Notes: generated by a model not told the origin, from the sequence alone. 64,000 bases of DNA from Neurospora intermedia (GCA_037102815.1 BTPP01000006.1:1860001-1924000); one strand, 5' to 3'. Numbered from the stretch's first letter, positions 1 to 12,830 are shown. Made by a program: numbers and translations.

Positions 1-53
1 AAGCACTGGCCGAGACACTTAGGAGCTCCTCGCCTACTAAGCGCGCGCCCGTC

Positions 54-1775
54 ATGTCGGTCAAGACAGCACAACTTGTTGTTCCAGGAAAGCCGGCTGA
101 GAAATCGGCCCCAATCCCCACGACGGACGAGATCCCTGCTAAGGCTCAGGAGCCAACAACGGCTGAATTGCGCGGGCTTCAACCGCCTGACCCGGATGCC
201 GACAAGAAACGGCTGCGCGATTCGCTCCTAGCTGAGATCGCCGAGCTCGAGCGCGACCTAACCGTTGCAAGCAAGGAAAACGAGCGCCTCCGACAAGCAC
301 ACCTATCAAAGCAGAAACCATCAACACCACCAAACGCGATCGAAATCCTCGACCTCCTGCGCCGACGAGCCCTCCCACCAAAGGAGCAAAAAGACCCCGA
401 CCCGTCCATCGCCACAACATCATGGCTCTCCTCGGCCCTCCATCCCATCGCCTTTCTTCCCTTCAGCAAACCTCCTTCAACCAGCGACGATCTCCCCTCG
501 CTCTTTTCTACTACCGACGACGAGAAAGCCGAGAAACCACCGATATCTCACCACCCTCTTCCCATGAGCGCCGACGAAGCGCTTCCCTACCTCCAAGTCT
601 TCACGCCACTGACTTTCACCTCGGCCATCTTCCCGCTTCCCCCGTCTGAGTCTGAATCGGAACCATCATTATCAAGCTCCCCAGCAGCAGCAGCAGCAGC
701 AGCAGACCAACAACCGCTCCTCCAACGGCACTACATAACAGCCACCACCCCCTCCAAATCCTTCACCGCCCGTCTCGAGCTAACCGTCAACACCTCCAAC
801 ATCTTCTCCATCACCGACCTTTCCGTACCACTAATCCACCCGCCCACCGCAGCCGCTGAGCTCGCGCCCTTGATTGAACGTGTCGTGGAACAATCCAAAG
901 AGGGCAAAGTCAGCTCGTCGTCGGCAATGCACAACAACGTCAGCGTGCTATGCTGGGCCATGGGCGAGTGGGTGCGCGTCGCCAAAGAGAGAGCGAGGGT
1001 CTGGTGCGTGTTGGAAACCGAGTTGAACGCGGGAAAGGAGGCGGTGAGGAGGATGGTGGAAGGGTGGAGGGAGAAGAGTAGGATGAGGCAAAAAAGGAGG
1101 ACGAGGAGGATGGGGGTGGGGAAGGGTAGCAGCAAGAAGAGGAAGGCGCCACGTCGAGATCGAGATCGGGAGAGGGATGATGGTGATGGTGTTGGTGGTG
1201 GAAGAAGAAGGGATGAAGAGGGGGGAAGTGATGAGAATGAACAACAAGAGGAGGATGTGGAGGAGGAGGAGGAAGAGGGAGAGGAAGAAGAAGAACTAGA
1301 TGGGAAGAAAGTACCCGAGCAAGAACTTGTTCCCTACATGAGTAGGACGAGCATGGATTTTGATATACCCTTACTACTTGGTTCAAGAGGCGAGCCGGGT
1401 GGTGCTGGTGATCCGGGGAATGCGGAAAAGTCTTCGCTGAGGGTGCAGTGGAAGATTGAGTTCGACTGGACGGGGGAGGCGAGGAGCGATATCAGGGTTT
1501 TTGTGGTGCTGCCGGGGAAGTGTGAGTATTCATTTTTCCTTTACTCCCCATCCGCATTCGCATCCGTATCCGTCTCCAGAGCGGGAGAGTATATACGTGG
1601 AATTATATGAGTTGCTGACCATATATTGATAACAGGGCACAAATGCGATGAGCGCGGACAGTTGGCCAAGATCCCGGCGTTGTTTGACGAACTCGTTCAG
1701 GGCGGCGAAGAGCCGTTGAGTGCGGTCAGGACCGTTGTGGCTTTGTTGGCTGGTGAGCCACAACCGCAGAGGTGA
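54..1775 (+). CDS. CENP-O/Mcm21-like kinetochore protein
   Basis: Two exons, 54-1521 and 1636-1775, give 535 aa. The intron has a GTGAGT donor at 1522 and an AACAG acceptor; splicing restores a Trp codon and a C-terminus rich in family-like residues (WHKCDERGQLAKIPALFDEL, then a stretch ending VALLAGE). The protein has an N-terminal coiled coil (about residues 50-85), a middle beta-rich segment (about 190-300) that looks like RWD-type sheets, a poly-Ala run coded by a GCA repeat near 690, a highly charged K/R then E/D insert (about 340-425), and a conserved C-terminus from about 470. Known: CENP-O/Mcm21 is a COMA/CENP-OPQUR subunit of the inner kinetochore. Assignment rests on the C-terminal pattern (an FDWTGE-type strand, then PGKWHK..D..G.L..IP..F..LV) recalled from fungal members, and is an inference. 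The low-complexity insert is probably disordered. The next gene (DPM3) is convergent. Confidence 0.62.
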
Positions 1776-2318
1776 TGTGGAAAATAGGATACCCTTGTAA
1801 GGTGTTGAGGGCTTGTTTGAGTAGACCAAGCAGCATGAGTAGTCGTACATGTTTTGCATACCTGCCTTGCCAAAAACAAACAAACAAACCCCCCAAAGAC
1901 GGGTGTTGACGGAGTATGGTATTACTAGTTGGGGGTTCGCATATTAAGGCTGGGGGCATTCATCCATGCCATGATTGATAAGAGAAGCATATTACTCGGG
2001 CTAAGGAACTGGAAGTACCTTGGTTTGCAAGACGTATACGGGTCAAGGAGCATCAAACTTATATGCATCACGACCTCTTCGAGCTTCCACGGCGTGCTCG
2101 AGGGCTTGAATACCACTTATAAGGCACATTTACTACACGTTTCCCGCAATAGCGTTGCTTTGATCTCATTATCTTGTTTTCAACACTACCTCTTCCACAT
2201 ACACACACCCAAACATTACCCCATGACTTCCTTAATAATTTCTTCCTCTTTCTTTTGCATGATTCCGTTTCTGCACAACTCATCAATGTTGTCCCCCTTC
2301 CGCTGGCAACAACGCCGC
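1776..2318. other. Intergenic, convergent 3' ends
   Basis: This holds the 3' flanks of the CENP-O-like gene and of DPM3. I see no coding or structured RNA signal. Open frames here are short and lack conserved-looking composition. Confidence 0.7.
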
Positions 2319-3108
2319 TTAATCAACACTGACGCCCTTGGCCCTCAAGTCCGCCTGTGCAAGCTTGATCTCCTCCATCAGCTCCTTGTAGGCCTCGGGC
2401 GTGTCGCGGAAGGTGAGCATGCCCCAGCCGAGGCGGAAGAGGACCCAGGCGCCGAAGGAGACGAGGGCCCAGAAGGGGAGCTATGTTTGTTTATGATTAG
2501 CATTCATTGCCATACATATACATACACTGGGGTCGGTCGATCGGTTGTTTCCTCGTGGGTGTTGGATATTTGGGGGATTGGAGGTGGGGTGGAGGGCTGG
2601 AAAAGACATACCACAGGCACAATCGCTGTCTGGGCAAGAGCCGGGAGGGGAACCAATTCAAGGTAAAGGGAAAGGTAGAGCTATAATTTGGATATGAGAG
2701 ATTAGCGACTTGATTCAGTTGATCAATTCATCGGCTCGAGAAACGAGTCGGGCCGTGGGAGACGGCGTGGTCGATAAAGTGGTAGAGACAGCGAGAGGAC
2801 AATAGGAGGAGGCGCAAGGCAAGAGAAGGAGAGGCAGAAAGGCAGCCCCAACGACACAAGACGACGCAGCACCAGAGCATAGACGAGGCTAACGTGTCGC
2901 TGCTAGCTTCTGCTGATGCTGATGCCGCTGCCGTGAACCAGGCAGGGGAGAAAGCCTTTCCGCCATCAAATCATTGTCGCGACTGTCGCCCTCTCCATCG
3001 CCGTCCTTGCCCTCGTCCTCATCCCTCTCGGTCGACTTTTAAGTCGGGAAAAAAACGTACCGAGCTCACAAGGAGTGCAATGGAAATAGTCTGCTGTGCG
3101 CGGGTCAT
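2319..3108 (-). CDS. dpm3: Dolichol-phosphate mannosyltransferase subunit 3 (DPM3)
   Basis: Three exons on the minus strand: 3108-3061, 2680-2612 and 2480-2319, giving 92 aa, the usual DPM3 length. Every junction is phase 0 with canonical sites (GTACGT and GTATGT donors; TATAG and CATAG acceptors). The product starts MTRAQQTISIALLVSS, has two hydrophobic segments (about 5-25 and 33-60), and ends with the family's cytosolic helix, readable as TFRDTPEAYKELMEEI followed by LAQADLRAKG and VSVD. Known: DPM3 anchors the catalytic subunit DPM1 to the ER membrane through this C-terminal helix, so that dolichol-phosphate mannose can be made for N-glycans, GPI anchors and O-mannosylation. The first intron is long for this window (380 nt) and lies close to the start codon, so it may carry regulatory sequence. 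A two-copy telomeric repeat lies about 535 nt upstream. Confidence 0.93.
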
Positions 3109-4245
3109 TGTGACGAGTCTGTAGTCGAATTGATCGAATTGTTTGTCGGTTCGTCTGTGATCTCCCGGTTTCTTGTGTTTCTGGTTCCAGTTCTTGAATC
3201 GGTACTGTAGTGTGCTCGTCCAAGGTAACAGAGAGATGCTGTTTGGTTCGTTGTTGGAGACGCGAGGTTACCGATCGACCGTTGAATTGAGAAAAGGAGA
3301 GTCTACCGCACGATATTTGGTTAGCTTGTCAATTCCCGTCTCGAATTCAGCAACGCACCATCCGTTTCGTGCAGCAGAAAGGGGCGATTTGACCTACAGT
3401 TGTCGACGGTTGGTGATGCTAGTCGGAGAAGTCGCAATGACGAACTGAAGAGGAATGGAAATGAGCGATGAATGGGAACACTGTGGTTGTTGCTGCAGTG
3501 GAAGCTCGAGCCTGGGTATAGTGCAATGACAGGCTGCGCGCTGACGGATGGTGTGGTTGGCGCTACAGGTAGGCGCGTTAATTGAACCCCCTGTCTTGCA
3601 TCGCTGACCAGCGTGGCCCTTTGAGAAAGATGAGATATTCCTGGGTTAGGGTTAGATGTGTCCCCATACTTACCCCTGAATCAAGTAAAGTTGACATGAC
3701 TGCTAGTATATCGACGATACAATGGCACTTCGAATTTTGTAACTGTTGCTTGATACCTCCAGTATTGTCCGCCCGATTGGGGTGAGTGCATAACCTCTCT
3801 CAAGGCCCCTCAGCATCAGAATTGCGGCGGTCATGCTCAACTGAATCAAAGCCATCATCTTCGAGGACTCGAAGTACATTCGCGCCTCAGAAACACAAAA
3901 TGCAGAGATTAAACAGAGTTCTTGGACTTACATCAGAAGCGAGCATTTTGAATTAGCAATAGCCATTACAAAAACTGGTAAACTAGTAGGTATGTACATG
4001 CCTCATCAGGCTAGCCATTATTCTCATCCTCCCATCAATAACATTTAATAATCCATAACATGTGTTACATGCACAACCAAGTGTAACAGTAACAACACAA
4101 CGATATTCCAACAATAATGGTGCCCTTTCCCTTCCCTTGCCGTGTATACCATGATCGTATATCATATGGTCTTCACAATCCCTCAACTGCCCCTGGATAT
4201 GGAATCCTCTTCTTTCCATGCCCCATCCGTGAGCGTACCCACCAC
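3109..4245. other. Intergenic: DPM3 upstream and LRR gene 3' flank
   Basis: About 1.1 kb between two minus-strand genes. It contains the two-copy telomeric repeat listed separately. No convincing ORF or tRNA was found. Confidence 0.65.
3643..3655. repeat. Interstitial telomeric repeat GGGTTAGGGTTAG
   Basis: Thirteen bases match the TTAGGG telomere repeat of Neurospora over 2.2 units. On the minus strand it reads CTAACCCTAACCC. It could be a binding site for a Tbf1/Taz1-type Myb factor in the DPM3 promoter, a telomerase RNA template (same polarity as DPM3), or chance. The sequence alone does not decide between these. Confidence 0.6.
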
Positions 4246-7200
4246 TTAATCCAAATCAGAATCCTCATCACCGCCTTCCTTCCCCCTCCACGCCGCCTTC
4301 TCCGCAACCGGAACTCTTCCTCTCAACCATCTGAGCGTCGCCTCCGTCCCGCGCTCCAAAACGCTCCACCTGGGTACGCGGAACCTATTGCCACTAACAT
4401 CCAACCTCTCCAACCCACCGCTTCCGCCCAGGAGTCCAATACGAGGGTTCAGATGTGCGATATCGTTATTGGCCGCGTCCACCACATGCATACCCTTGAT
4501 CGATTCCGGATCCAGCTCGGACAAGTGATTGTTGGAGATGGTAAGGACGACAAGGTTCGGAAACGCGTCGCGAAGAGCGGTGCCGGCGGGCAGAGCGGAG
4601 ATGCGGTTGAAACTGACATCTAACTTTTGCAAGTTTGGGGAACGCAGGTGAGCAAGCAACGGCTCTAGGCTTGACATGTGGTTGTGGTTAAGGTTCAGTT
4701 CCCTGAGGGCGCGGAGTTCGAGGTGATCGTTGCCGCTTAGTCCTCCGAGGTATTTCTCAGCTACGAGTTCGTTGTGTGACAAGTTCAAGTGGGTCAAAGT
4801 TGCGGCGAAGAAAGAGAGCGATTCGGGAAACGCGGTAAAGAGGTTGTGGTGAAGCTGGATTTCGTAAACTTTGTGTTCGGCAGCAACTCTAGAGGAGATG
4901 ACGGGGTGGAGTGAAGAGGATTGCGTGCCAGAACGGTCAAGAACTCCACCGGACTTAACGGGCCAGATATCCTCCGTTAACGTTTGAGAGCGGGAATGAG
5001 TTGGAGAGGCCCGGGCGGAAGTAGGGGGTGTCGCGTAATGGTCCGTATCAGATCGGCTGTCGTCGATATCGTCGGTTTCATCAATAAGCTGGTCGTGTTC
5101 AAACGTGGCGGTATTCGTAACGATAACCTCTTTGGGCTTAGAAGCGTTGTTCCCAACCGGAGCTTTCGTGGTCTTGGGCAAAGTCTCAGTGGTATTAATG
5201 GTGAGCTCTTTCACATCAGGACCTTTCAAGCCGGCATCACTGGGGCTGACAACCTCCACCTCGGAGACAGAAGACACCTCGAGGAGAGAATTCACCTTGG
5301 AGGCAGAAGTGTCCTCGCGTGGCTCGAGCCGAAGAGCTAGAATATCCTTCATCTCCTCCGTACTAATTGTGCTAAACTTTTTCTCCCGCAGAGGGTTACC
5401 GCTGAGGCGCAGCATCATCAAGTTCTCCATCCGTCCCACCTCATTAGGAATAATACGGATGTCGTTACTTGAGAAATCGACAGACTTCAAATGCTTGAGT
5501 TTGGCAAAACCTTCCGGAACAGAGTTGATATTGTTCTCGTCGGCGGCAATCGTATGCAGCTTGGCCCAGCCTCCAATGTCGGGCAAATCCTGAAGGCGGT
5601 TCATGGAGAGGCAGATTTGGAGCAGGGCAGGCATAGTGATGGCCTTTGTCGAGGAGCAAAGACGGACGAGCTGGTTCGACGAAACGTCCAGGATTTGTAG
5701 AGACGGAAGAGAATCGACCGAATCATCAATCAGTGTACCGCTGATCTGGTTCTTGCGCGCGTTGATCTCGGTCAAGGGCATTTTCGCCAAAGTAGCAAAA
5801 GGCAAAGACGCAAAGGCGTTTTCGCTAACATTCAAAACGCGAAGGCGAGAGAGGTTGCCGAAGTTGGAAGGGAGCGAAGAGAGGTTGTTACCGTGCAAGT
5901 CCAAGATCTCGAGATTCTCCAAGTTCGCAAAGCAAGGGTCGAGTTCACCGTAGAGGAGGTTACCGCCGAGCTTCAGATCTCTGAGGGTGGTGATTTGCGA
6001 CACCACCTCCAAGCAGCTATTTGCCAGCCTGTTTGAAGACTGATGAACAATTAGTGACTGGCCATTACAGCGTGGTGATCTAAGCACGTACCAGATTCAG
6101 GGAGGTCAACAGGCGAAGTTGCCTCAAACCCATTGGAAGATTCACCAGGATATTCCCGTGGAGATCCAAAGTCTCGAGTCCTGCAAAGATGTTGCCCTCA
6201 CTGTCCTCATCATCCACCATCGCCTGTGGATCAACATCGGGGAAAATTGCATCGCTAATTATCTCAAGCTCATTGTCCGCAGCCACAAATCTGGTCAGGT
6301 CAACACACTCGGCCCAAGCCCCGCCAGTGGCGCCGATAGCCTCCAGCTTATACATCTCCAGAACCTCAATCGGGATCTCTTTAAGACCCATCGCAGCAAT
6401 GTTGAGGCGCCCGCTAGTTCTTGCAGTAGCAAACCGTGCCTGTAGGACCTTGGCCTGTGACTGGTCATTCTTGTGCTGGTTGAAAGGATCATGATGCGAA
6501 GCAAAGCCCAAATCGTCACCAAAAGATCCGAAGCCAGATGACTTGTGTCCGACGGCAGGGGCAGACTCGGATATTGGCTGGACTGCAGCTTTCTTGGCCG
6601 CAGCCTTCGCCTTTGCGATCTGTTCGCGCAACGTGGATGAGGCTTTCCGGTAGGTTTGGGCTGGGGAGGACTCGGTCGAATCGGCAGAGATTGCTGTGCT
6701 TCCAGATGATGCTGACACACTTCCTTCAACAGATGTCGCCGCCGACCTTTGCGACGCCATAGATACTTTTCTAGGCGCCGTTCCCTGCGTCCCCTTTTCC
6801 AGAACGGCCCCAGATGGCTTCTTTGAGAGGCCATAGACAGATGTTCGCTTGGCAAGGGGGCGCGGTGCTGTGGGTTTCGTCTTCTCAGTGCTCGGTGTCT
6901 TGGGACTTTGATTATCGGTTACAGATGACGGTAGATCCCCGTAAATAGACAGTCGAGACACCCGTGGGTTGGCTTTCCTCGCCGCTGGCGCATTGAATGA
7001 TTGGATGCCCTGTCGTGGCCGCAAAGAACCGTATGTTCCGTGGAAGCTGGAGCCATCATCCTCACTATCCAGCCGTGAGCCAGGCCTGCTCCCATGGTTG
7101 GACGAAGCACCGAGAGACTCATGTGACTGATGACTCGATCCTGGTCGAGAAAGCCTACTCGTTGGTCTTGACGAAGTTTTTCCCTTGGGTATCCCATCGC

Positions 7201-7864
7201 TATAGAAAGAAGCAGCGGATTTCCCCCTCACTGATGGCGAAGAGGGCAACTGAGACAATGTCTCGATCGTCCTCTCTATCAACGTCGAGTTTGACCTGAC
7301 TGCAGAAGTTGGGCTGTCATCAGAAACTATTGACTCGGTATCGTGCAAAGCATGGCTGCCTGTGGACGCCAAGAAGGGCTGGTACGCGGACTGTCGTCTG
7401 GATGCTAGCGTTTGTGGTGTCTGGCTTGTCCGAGAAGTGGCAACGGAAGATGCTACAACGGAGGCTCTCGACGACGATGGGGAAATATAGGTGCTGTGTC
7501 GATTTGTTGTCCTTGTAGTGCTCGCAGGTACTTGGGACTGTCCCTGGCGTGAAGCAGCGCGGGCACAGTTGGCGTGGGGAGACGGAACAACCCTCGAAGG
7601 CGCAATGAGCATGGATTGGGGCCTCCTCGACGTGGTGGTCGAAGTCAATTGGTCGCGGGAAGTGGTAGATCGAAGTCTCGGGCTTTGCAACGAGGTTCCG
7701 GCTGGGCCAGAGTCCGCGGGCAGGGATTCCTGGGATGGCGATTTCCGCAGCGAGGTCGATCGTGGGACGGGTAGCCTGGATTGACCGGGAACTGGGAGTC
7801 TCGACGGCCGAGGAAGACCACTAGGTCTGGGCTGGGAGCTGGGGGGTTGCGAGTTGTTCTCCAT
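4246..7864 (-). CDS. LRRC40-like leucine-rich repeat protein
   Basis: Two exons, 7864-6092 and 6039-4246, give 1188 aa. The 52-nt intron (GTACGT donor, ATCAG acceptor) falls inside an LRR and splicing restores the LxxLNLSSNRL pattern. Residues 1 to about 460 are Ser/Pro/Arg-rich and probably disordered; the pattern from about 475 (VLQARFATARTSGRLNIAAM) resembles the start of LRRC40-type repeats. About 12 LRRs follow to about residue 830, then a disordered spacer (about 845-985), then about 7 more LRRs ending in a capping helix and an acidic tail (EGGDEDSDLD). LRRC40-like proteins have no well-defined biochemical activity; LRRs serve as protein-binding surfaces. The long N-terminal extension makes it larger than animal LRRC40 (about 600 aa). 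Sog2-type scaffolds are an alternative family, but I see no matching C-terminal domain. Confidence 0.8.
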
Positions 7865-10685
7865 CTTGATGATGATGTATCGCTGGGCCGAGCTCGGTGG
7901 AGTTCCCGTTCGAGGAGTTGGTTTGTCGAGTACCTACACTACCTAGGTACGAAAGCCTAATGCATAAGGATTGGTCGAGAGCAAGTGTTTTAAGACAAGG
8001 GTCGTGCTTGTCAACGGGGAAGGTTCCTGGCGTTCCTTGGATGGTCGATGATGCGGATTCATGCAGTTGCAACCTGAATCGGCACTCATGCAAGGGCGGA
8101 TGCAGGATGTTGCGCAGAAGGCCGGGTGGAGAGCTCGGTTTCGTTGGATAGTAGGTATGTACCTAGGCAGTGTCCAACAGACCGAGGCACTAGGTAGGTA
8201 CTAAGAAGAAGCAAGAATATGTAGCGATATGTAAGTCAGAATGATAGCAAAGCAAAAATAGCAAGTAAATGAAGCTTAGCAAGGGGCAAGTTGATGCCAA
8301 ATGATGTAAGTGACGGGGGAAGGAGAAGGTTGTGTCTCGAGAATAGGAGATCGCGGGATAGAGATAGACATGTAGGGTAAGGTAGGTAGAGGTAGGTAGG
8401 TAGGTGGTATCAGGGCTGGCACTGGAGGACTCGATATCGGGAATCCGTCGACGCCTTTCTTTTTTTTCCCTTGGCCCCTTCTTCTGCCCGCCGCCCCGTA
8501 AATGAGATGACGAAGCACACGACAGAAGCAATAAAGTCGAGAAGCCGAATGCTGGTCAACGACACAGAAATGGACAAGTGAAAGTGGACCAAACGGGAAA
8601 TGACCTCAGACCAGGGCGTGCCGGCCGGCATCATGGCGATGAATGGCTGGAGAGCGGGATGGTGGTGGTTGGCCAGAAAGGTTCACGGGCAGGTTGCGCT
8701 CCAATACTGTAGGTGGTCCGGGTGCTTTCCTGGCTGGGATCGACTTTCAGGGGCACCTGCCACTAATGGACAGCAGCCACCAGGCGCCAACCGGCATGGA
8801 TGGACCTGCCCACCATCGGCTGTTCTAGCGCAATCCGCCCATACGGTTGCCGATTTCATTTCTTCGACAACAGGGGCCAGTCGGTGTCCAGACTCCGATC
8901 CTCTTCCGGACAATTTTCTCTCGAGACTGGATTTGTAATGGTGCTTTTCCCATATCGATATCAGGGGTAGGTAGATACTATTGCTTGTTCTATACCCATG
9001 AAGATCCAGTCCATTGAACAAAGCAATTGTCACTTGGCAGCATGCAGATGCCCTGTGATAAACATTTACAACCTCAGCTGAACAGGCAGGCAGCGCCGTC
9101 GTGGAGCCGGATTCGACTCACTCATTTCCAAAAGACAGAAACACTGAGGAGAAATTGGTGGCCTAAAAGAAGGTTCAATTCAGTCTCTTGAGTGCCATTC
9201 GGCTTTTCCCCCAGGCATTCGACGTAAGATACAATGCTATATTAGTCTCGCCTGACAGACCAGAAAGCAGCAATTTCATAGAGATCAAAGTGCTCAGTGC
9301 TGAAAGTTGTGATGATGTGTTTTGGACTTGAGTGTCTGGGTGGGAGAGGATACCGATGATTTGACCTCAGCAGGTCACCCACCAATTCTTCATCAAGGGT
9401 AACAAAAATGTATTTATTTGTATTGAGCTTCAATAGCTCACTTTCGGGTCAAGGAGACATGGGGTGAGGGCAAACGTTGCCGGCCGGCAATGGAACGCAC
9501 GAGCCGCGGCATCCACTGTCATGGTCCCACTAATGAGTGGGGGCCGGAATTGAGTGACAGTGCCCGCCTGGGCATGGACTTGACAGGGGTTTGGTTGCAA
9601 CGGCAGGACGGGAAGCCCATCAGCCTCAAGATCACTCCACACTCAACAACGACGTTCCATCACCACATCAACACCATCATATGCCATTCATTGACTTTGA
9701 CTGTCCGCTGCGATCTGGATCCATGTTCTACTACTACCTACCTCATCCTAATGCTCATGTCGGCTTCAATTGATTTCATGGCTTTATTTCCACGTAGGAG
9801 TGCTACGCCATGCGCGATACCCCTCGTGTTTTCTGGAACCTGGATTACGCTGTCCGGAACCTTGCGACAATCGCCGACCTCTCAGCCAAGAGGGACCAAT
9901 ACACCATGTCGCGCTTATCTTCATAAGGAATGGACAGTATGGATGGTTGGATGGCAGCTACTAACGTCCAAGCGTTTCATGTGAAGCACGTCGACGTTCT
10001 GCCCACTGTCAACCGACGCCTTCGCCGATCGGCTCGACCGTGGTTGTCTCCATGAACGATGCAGAGAGCAAACAGGGTCGAGCATCATGGTTTAATCGTT
10101 CATGCCTGTCTGCAAAACCGATGCTTCCGACTATTATCGGGTTTCAAGCCCCCCCTGGAGATATCAGGGAGATCTCCCGCGCGTCCAGCTTGCTGCTTCT
10201 GCTCCCTGTCCATGGCCATGTTTTTGCTAACGGCTTCCAAGTCATCACATATTTTGATTGATTCTGGGCCACCTTGCTTTTTGGTTACATGAGGCCGATG
10301 TGCGTTTTGAAACGGCGCCAAGTGCGTCAGTCACTGTGTGAATCAGGGCCATCCGGATATCAAACCGCTGATTTTGGCGGGCTCTTCTACCGGACCGTTA
10401 AGGTTTTGGGCCACGAGGTGACGGGCATTGGGAGGAGAGACCTGGGCGTCGTCTAAAGTTTTCTCCGTGGACAAAAGCTCCGTCCAGTGAAGGGAGTTCG
10501 GGGTTGCCGGCTTGGCCACCTTTCTTTTTTCTTCCCGAGCTTCTGCCCCATGCTGTCAATTCTAATTTCGACCCCGATCGTCGCGATCCCGGAACCCTCC
10601 CGCTTTTTAACAGCATTTGCCTGATACCACTTCAGTTGCGCAATTGCTGCATTGTTCGTATCCGGATGCTATCAGAAAACTAACC
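7865..10685. other. Divergent intergenic region, LRR gene and MFS gene
   Basis: This 2.8-kb stretch holds the promoters of the minus-strand LRR gene and the plus-strand MFS transporter. Apart from a GGTA-type simple repeat at 8381-8405 I see only short, non-conserved frames. There is no tRNA or recognisable ncRNA. Confidence 0.6.
8381..8405. repeat. GGTA tetranucleotide repeat
   Basis: Imperfect run of GGTA units interrupted by one GA, about 520 bp upstream of the LRR gene start. It is a simple sequence repeat without obvious function. Confidence 0.75.
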
Positions 10686-12830
10686 ATGACGCCCTTTACG
10701 CCGCGCGCCAAACCGGCGCCATCCTCATCGATGGACGAGGTGGAATTGGTCGACGTTCCCGTTGAAGAGCGTCCGCCTCAGGACCGAACTGCGCGCAACG
10801 CCAATCGCATGAGCGTTCTCTCACAGGCTTCGACAACTTTGCTCAGATGGGTACCCCGCGTCAACTTCTGGGTGGCTCTTATCTGCGTTACGGTTGCGGC
10901 TTTCCTGATGATCCTCGATACCTCCATTCTCTCCACCGCCGTAAGTCTCTCTGCGCGCTTCCTACATAGACTCAAAGTGCTAACATTGTCAAAGATTCCA
11001 ACTATCTCAACCGAATTCAAGAGCATAGAGAATGTAGCTTGGTATGCGACTGCCTTTCAACTCGCCAATGCCTGCGTCTTGCCTTTGACCAGCAAGATCT
11101 ACACCCGCTTCAGTACCAAATGGACCTTCAACTTCTTCCTTCTCATCTTCATGGTTGGATCCTACATCTGCAGGGCAGCTCAAACTTCGGGTATGCTGAT
11201 TGCAGGCCGAGCGGTCATGGGTCTTGGAGCGGGCGGCATCTGGAACGGCGGTCTCACAATTATCACCGCCATCACCAGCCCTAGGCGCCGTGCGTCCGTC
11301 ATTGGTTGCGTCATTGCCTTTGCTCAGATGGGTGTTGGAGCCGGACCGCTCTTTGGAGGACTGTTGACGCAACACACCAAGGATGGATGGCGCGCTTGCT
11401 TCAAGATCAACCTCAGAGTCGGTATGGTCTTATTCTTCCCGGTTATGTTCATGCAGGTTCCGGAGCAGATTGAGAAGCCTCATCCGTGGAGGGTTCTCAG
11501 GAGGTTGCACCGCGAATTCGACCTCCTCGGCTTTGCACTTCTGGCTCCCGCCGTTTTCCTGTTCGTCTGGGTTCTCACCACCGCCCAGCTTAGCGGGCCT
11601 TTCTCCTGGAGTAGTGGCGCCATTCTCGGATCGCTGTGCGGTTCTGTTCTGCTCTTCGGCGTTTGGGGATATTGGAACTACAGGAAGGGCGACAATGCTC
11701 TACTGCCAGTCACCACCATGACAAAGCGCGTCGTTTGGGCCAGCGCCTTGACACAGTGGTTCATCATGACAACGGTGTACTGCATGTCCTTTTTTCTCCC
11801 CATCTTCTTCCAGTCGGTTCAGGGAAAGACGCCCACCATCAGCGGTCTCGAACTGTTGCCCGGCTTTGGCGCTCAGCTGTTCTTTGGCATCGCGGGAGGT
11901 TTCTTGGGTAAGTCATACTCTCTGATCTCCCTAATTCGCTAACAATGCTAACAAGTTGATCACTTTCCAGTCGAGAGAACCGGTTACATAATCCCCTACG
12001 CCGTCACCGCCGGCATTCTCTGCTCCGTCAGCTGCGGTCTCATGTCCACGATCGACAGCGGCACCCACTTCGGCATTATTGCCGTTTACCAACTTATCAA
12101 CGGCGCCGGCCGCGGCTTCGGCACGCAAATGCCCACTATCGCCGTCCAGACAGCCAACATGCACCCAATCGACACCACCATCGCCATCACTTTGCTTATG
12201 TTCACCCAAATGCTCGGCACCGCCCTCGTCCTTGCCTTCGCCAACAACATCTTTGCGCACTCCATCACCATGGCCCTGGAGCGCCGCATGTCCCGCGAGG
12301 AAGTTGAGGCGCTGATCAACAACGGCACTATTGGCCTGAGTCCCAAGCCAGAGGACCGCGAAAAGCTGGTAAAGATGGGAGATCTATTGAAATATGTCAT
12401 GCGCGCTTATCTAGAGGGCGTCCACAACGTGTTTTACCTGGCGGCGGGCTTCGGCGTGCTCGCGGTGTTGACGGCCTTTTTCCTGGGTTGGACGGACATC
12501 AGAAAGACGAGCATGAAGAAGAATTGGTTTGGAATGTCGTCGGATAAGGAGACGAACAAGCTTCGGAAGGGTATGCCTGGTACGCCTGCGAGGGCAAATA
12601 CCAGTACCAGCTTCAACGACAGCAACCCTGTTGGCAATGCCAGTCCGGGTCCGATGCCCAGTCCTCCTGCCACTGCGTCTACAAAGGCAGAACGGAGAGC
12701 GAGCCGAACGAGTGCCACGGCTGACTTTGCCGAGTCCAACGTCAGTCCCACGCCCAGTCCTCTTGCCAATGGGACTACAAAGGCTGAGCGAAGGTTGAGT
12801 CGGATGAGCGCTACTGCTGGTCTGGCTTAG
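10686..12830 (+). CDS. MFS drug/toxin-type efflux transporter (DHA2-like, 14 TM)
   Basis: Three exons, 10686-10940, 10995-11907 and 11971-12830, give 675 aa. The ATG at 10686 is used because the frame upstream has only a TTG. Introns are 54 and 63 nt with GTAAGT donors. TM1 ends in LDTSILSTA, and splicing continues it as IPTIST, the DHA2-family motif (LDxTIVxxALP-like). A motif-C-like GAGPLFGGLL follows in TM5. Roughly 14 hydrophobic segments are visible, with the last near residues 560-580 (AAGFGVLAVLTAFFLGW). Known: this family exports drugs, mycotoxins or siderophores by proton antiport at the plasma membrane. The substrate cannot be told from sequence, and there are no biosynthetic genes nearby. 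The cytosolic C-terminus contains an imperfect tandem duplication (SP-PSP-TKAERR-SR-SATA) covering roughly the last 70 residues. Confidence 0.87.

Noticed and set aside
940-1386. A 148-codon minus-strand frame rich in His, Pro and Ser
   Set aside because: Antisense of the acidic/basic low-complexity insert of the CENP-O-like gene.
9100-9130. GGATTCGACTC-like sequence considered as a tRNA B box
   Set aside because: No acceptor or anticodon stems can be folded around it.
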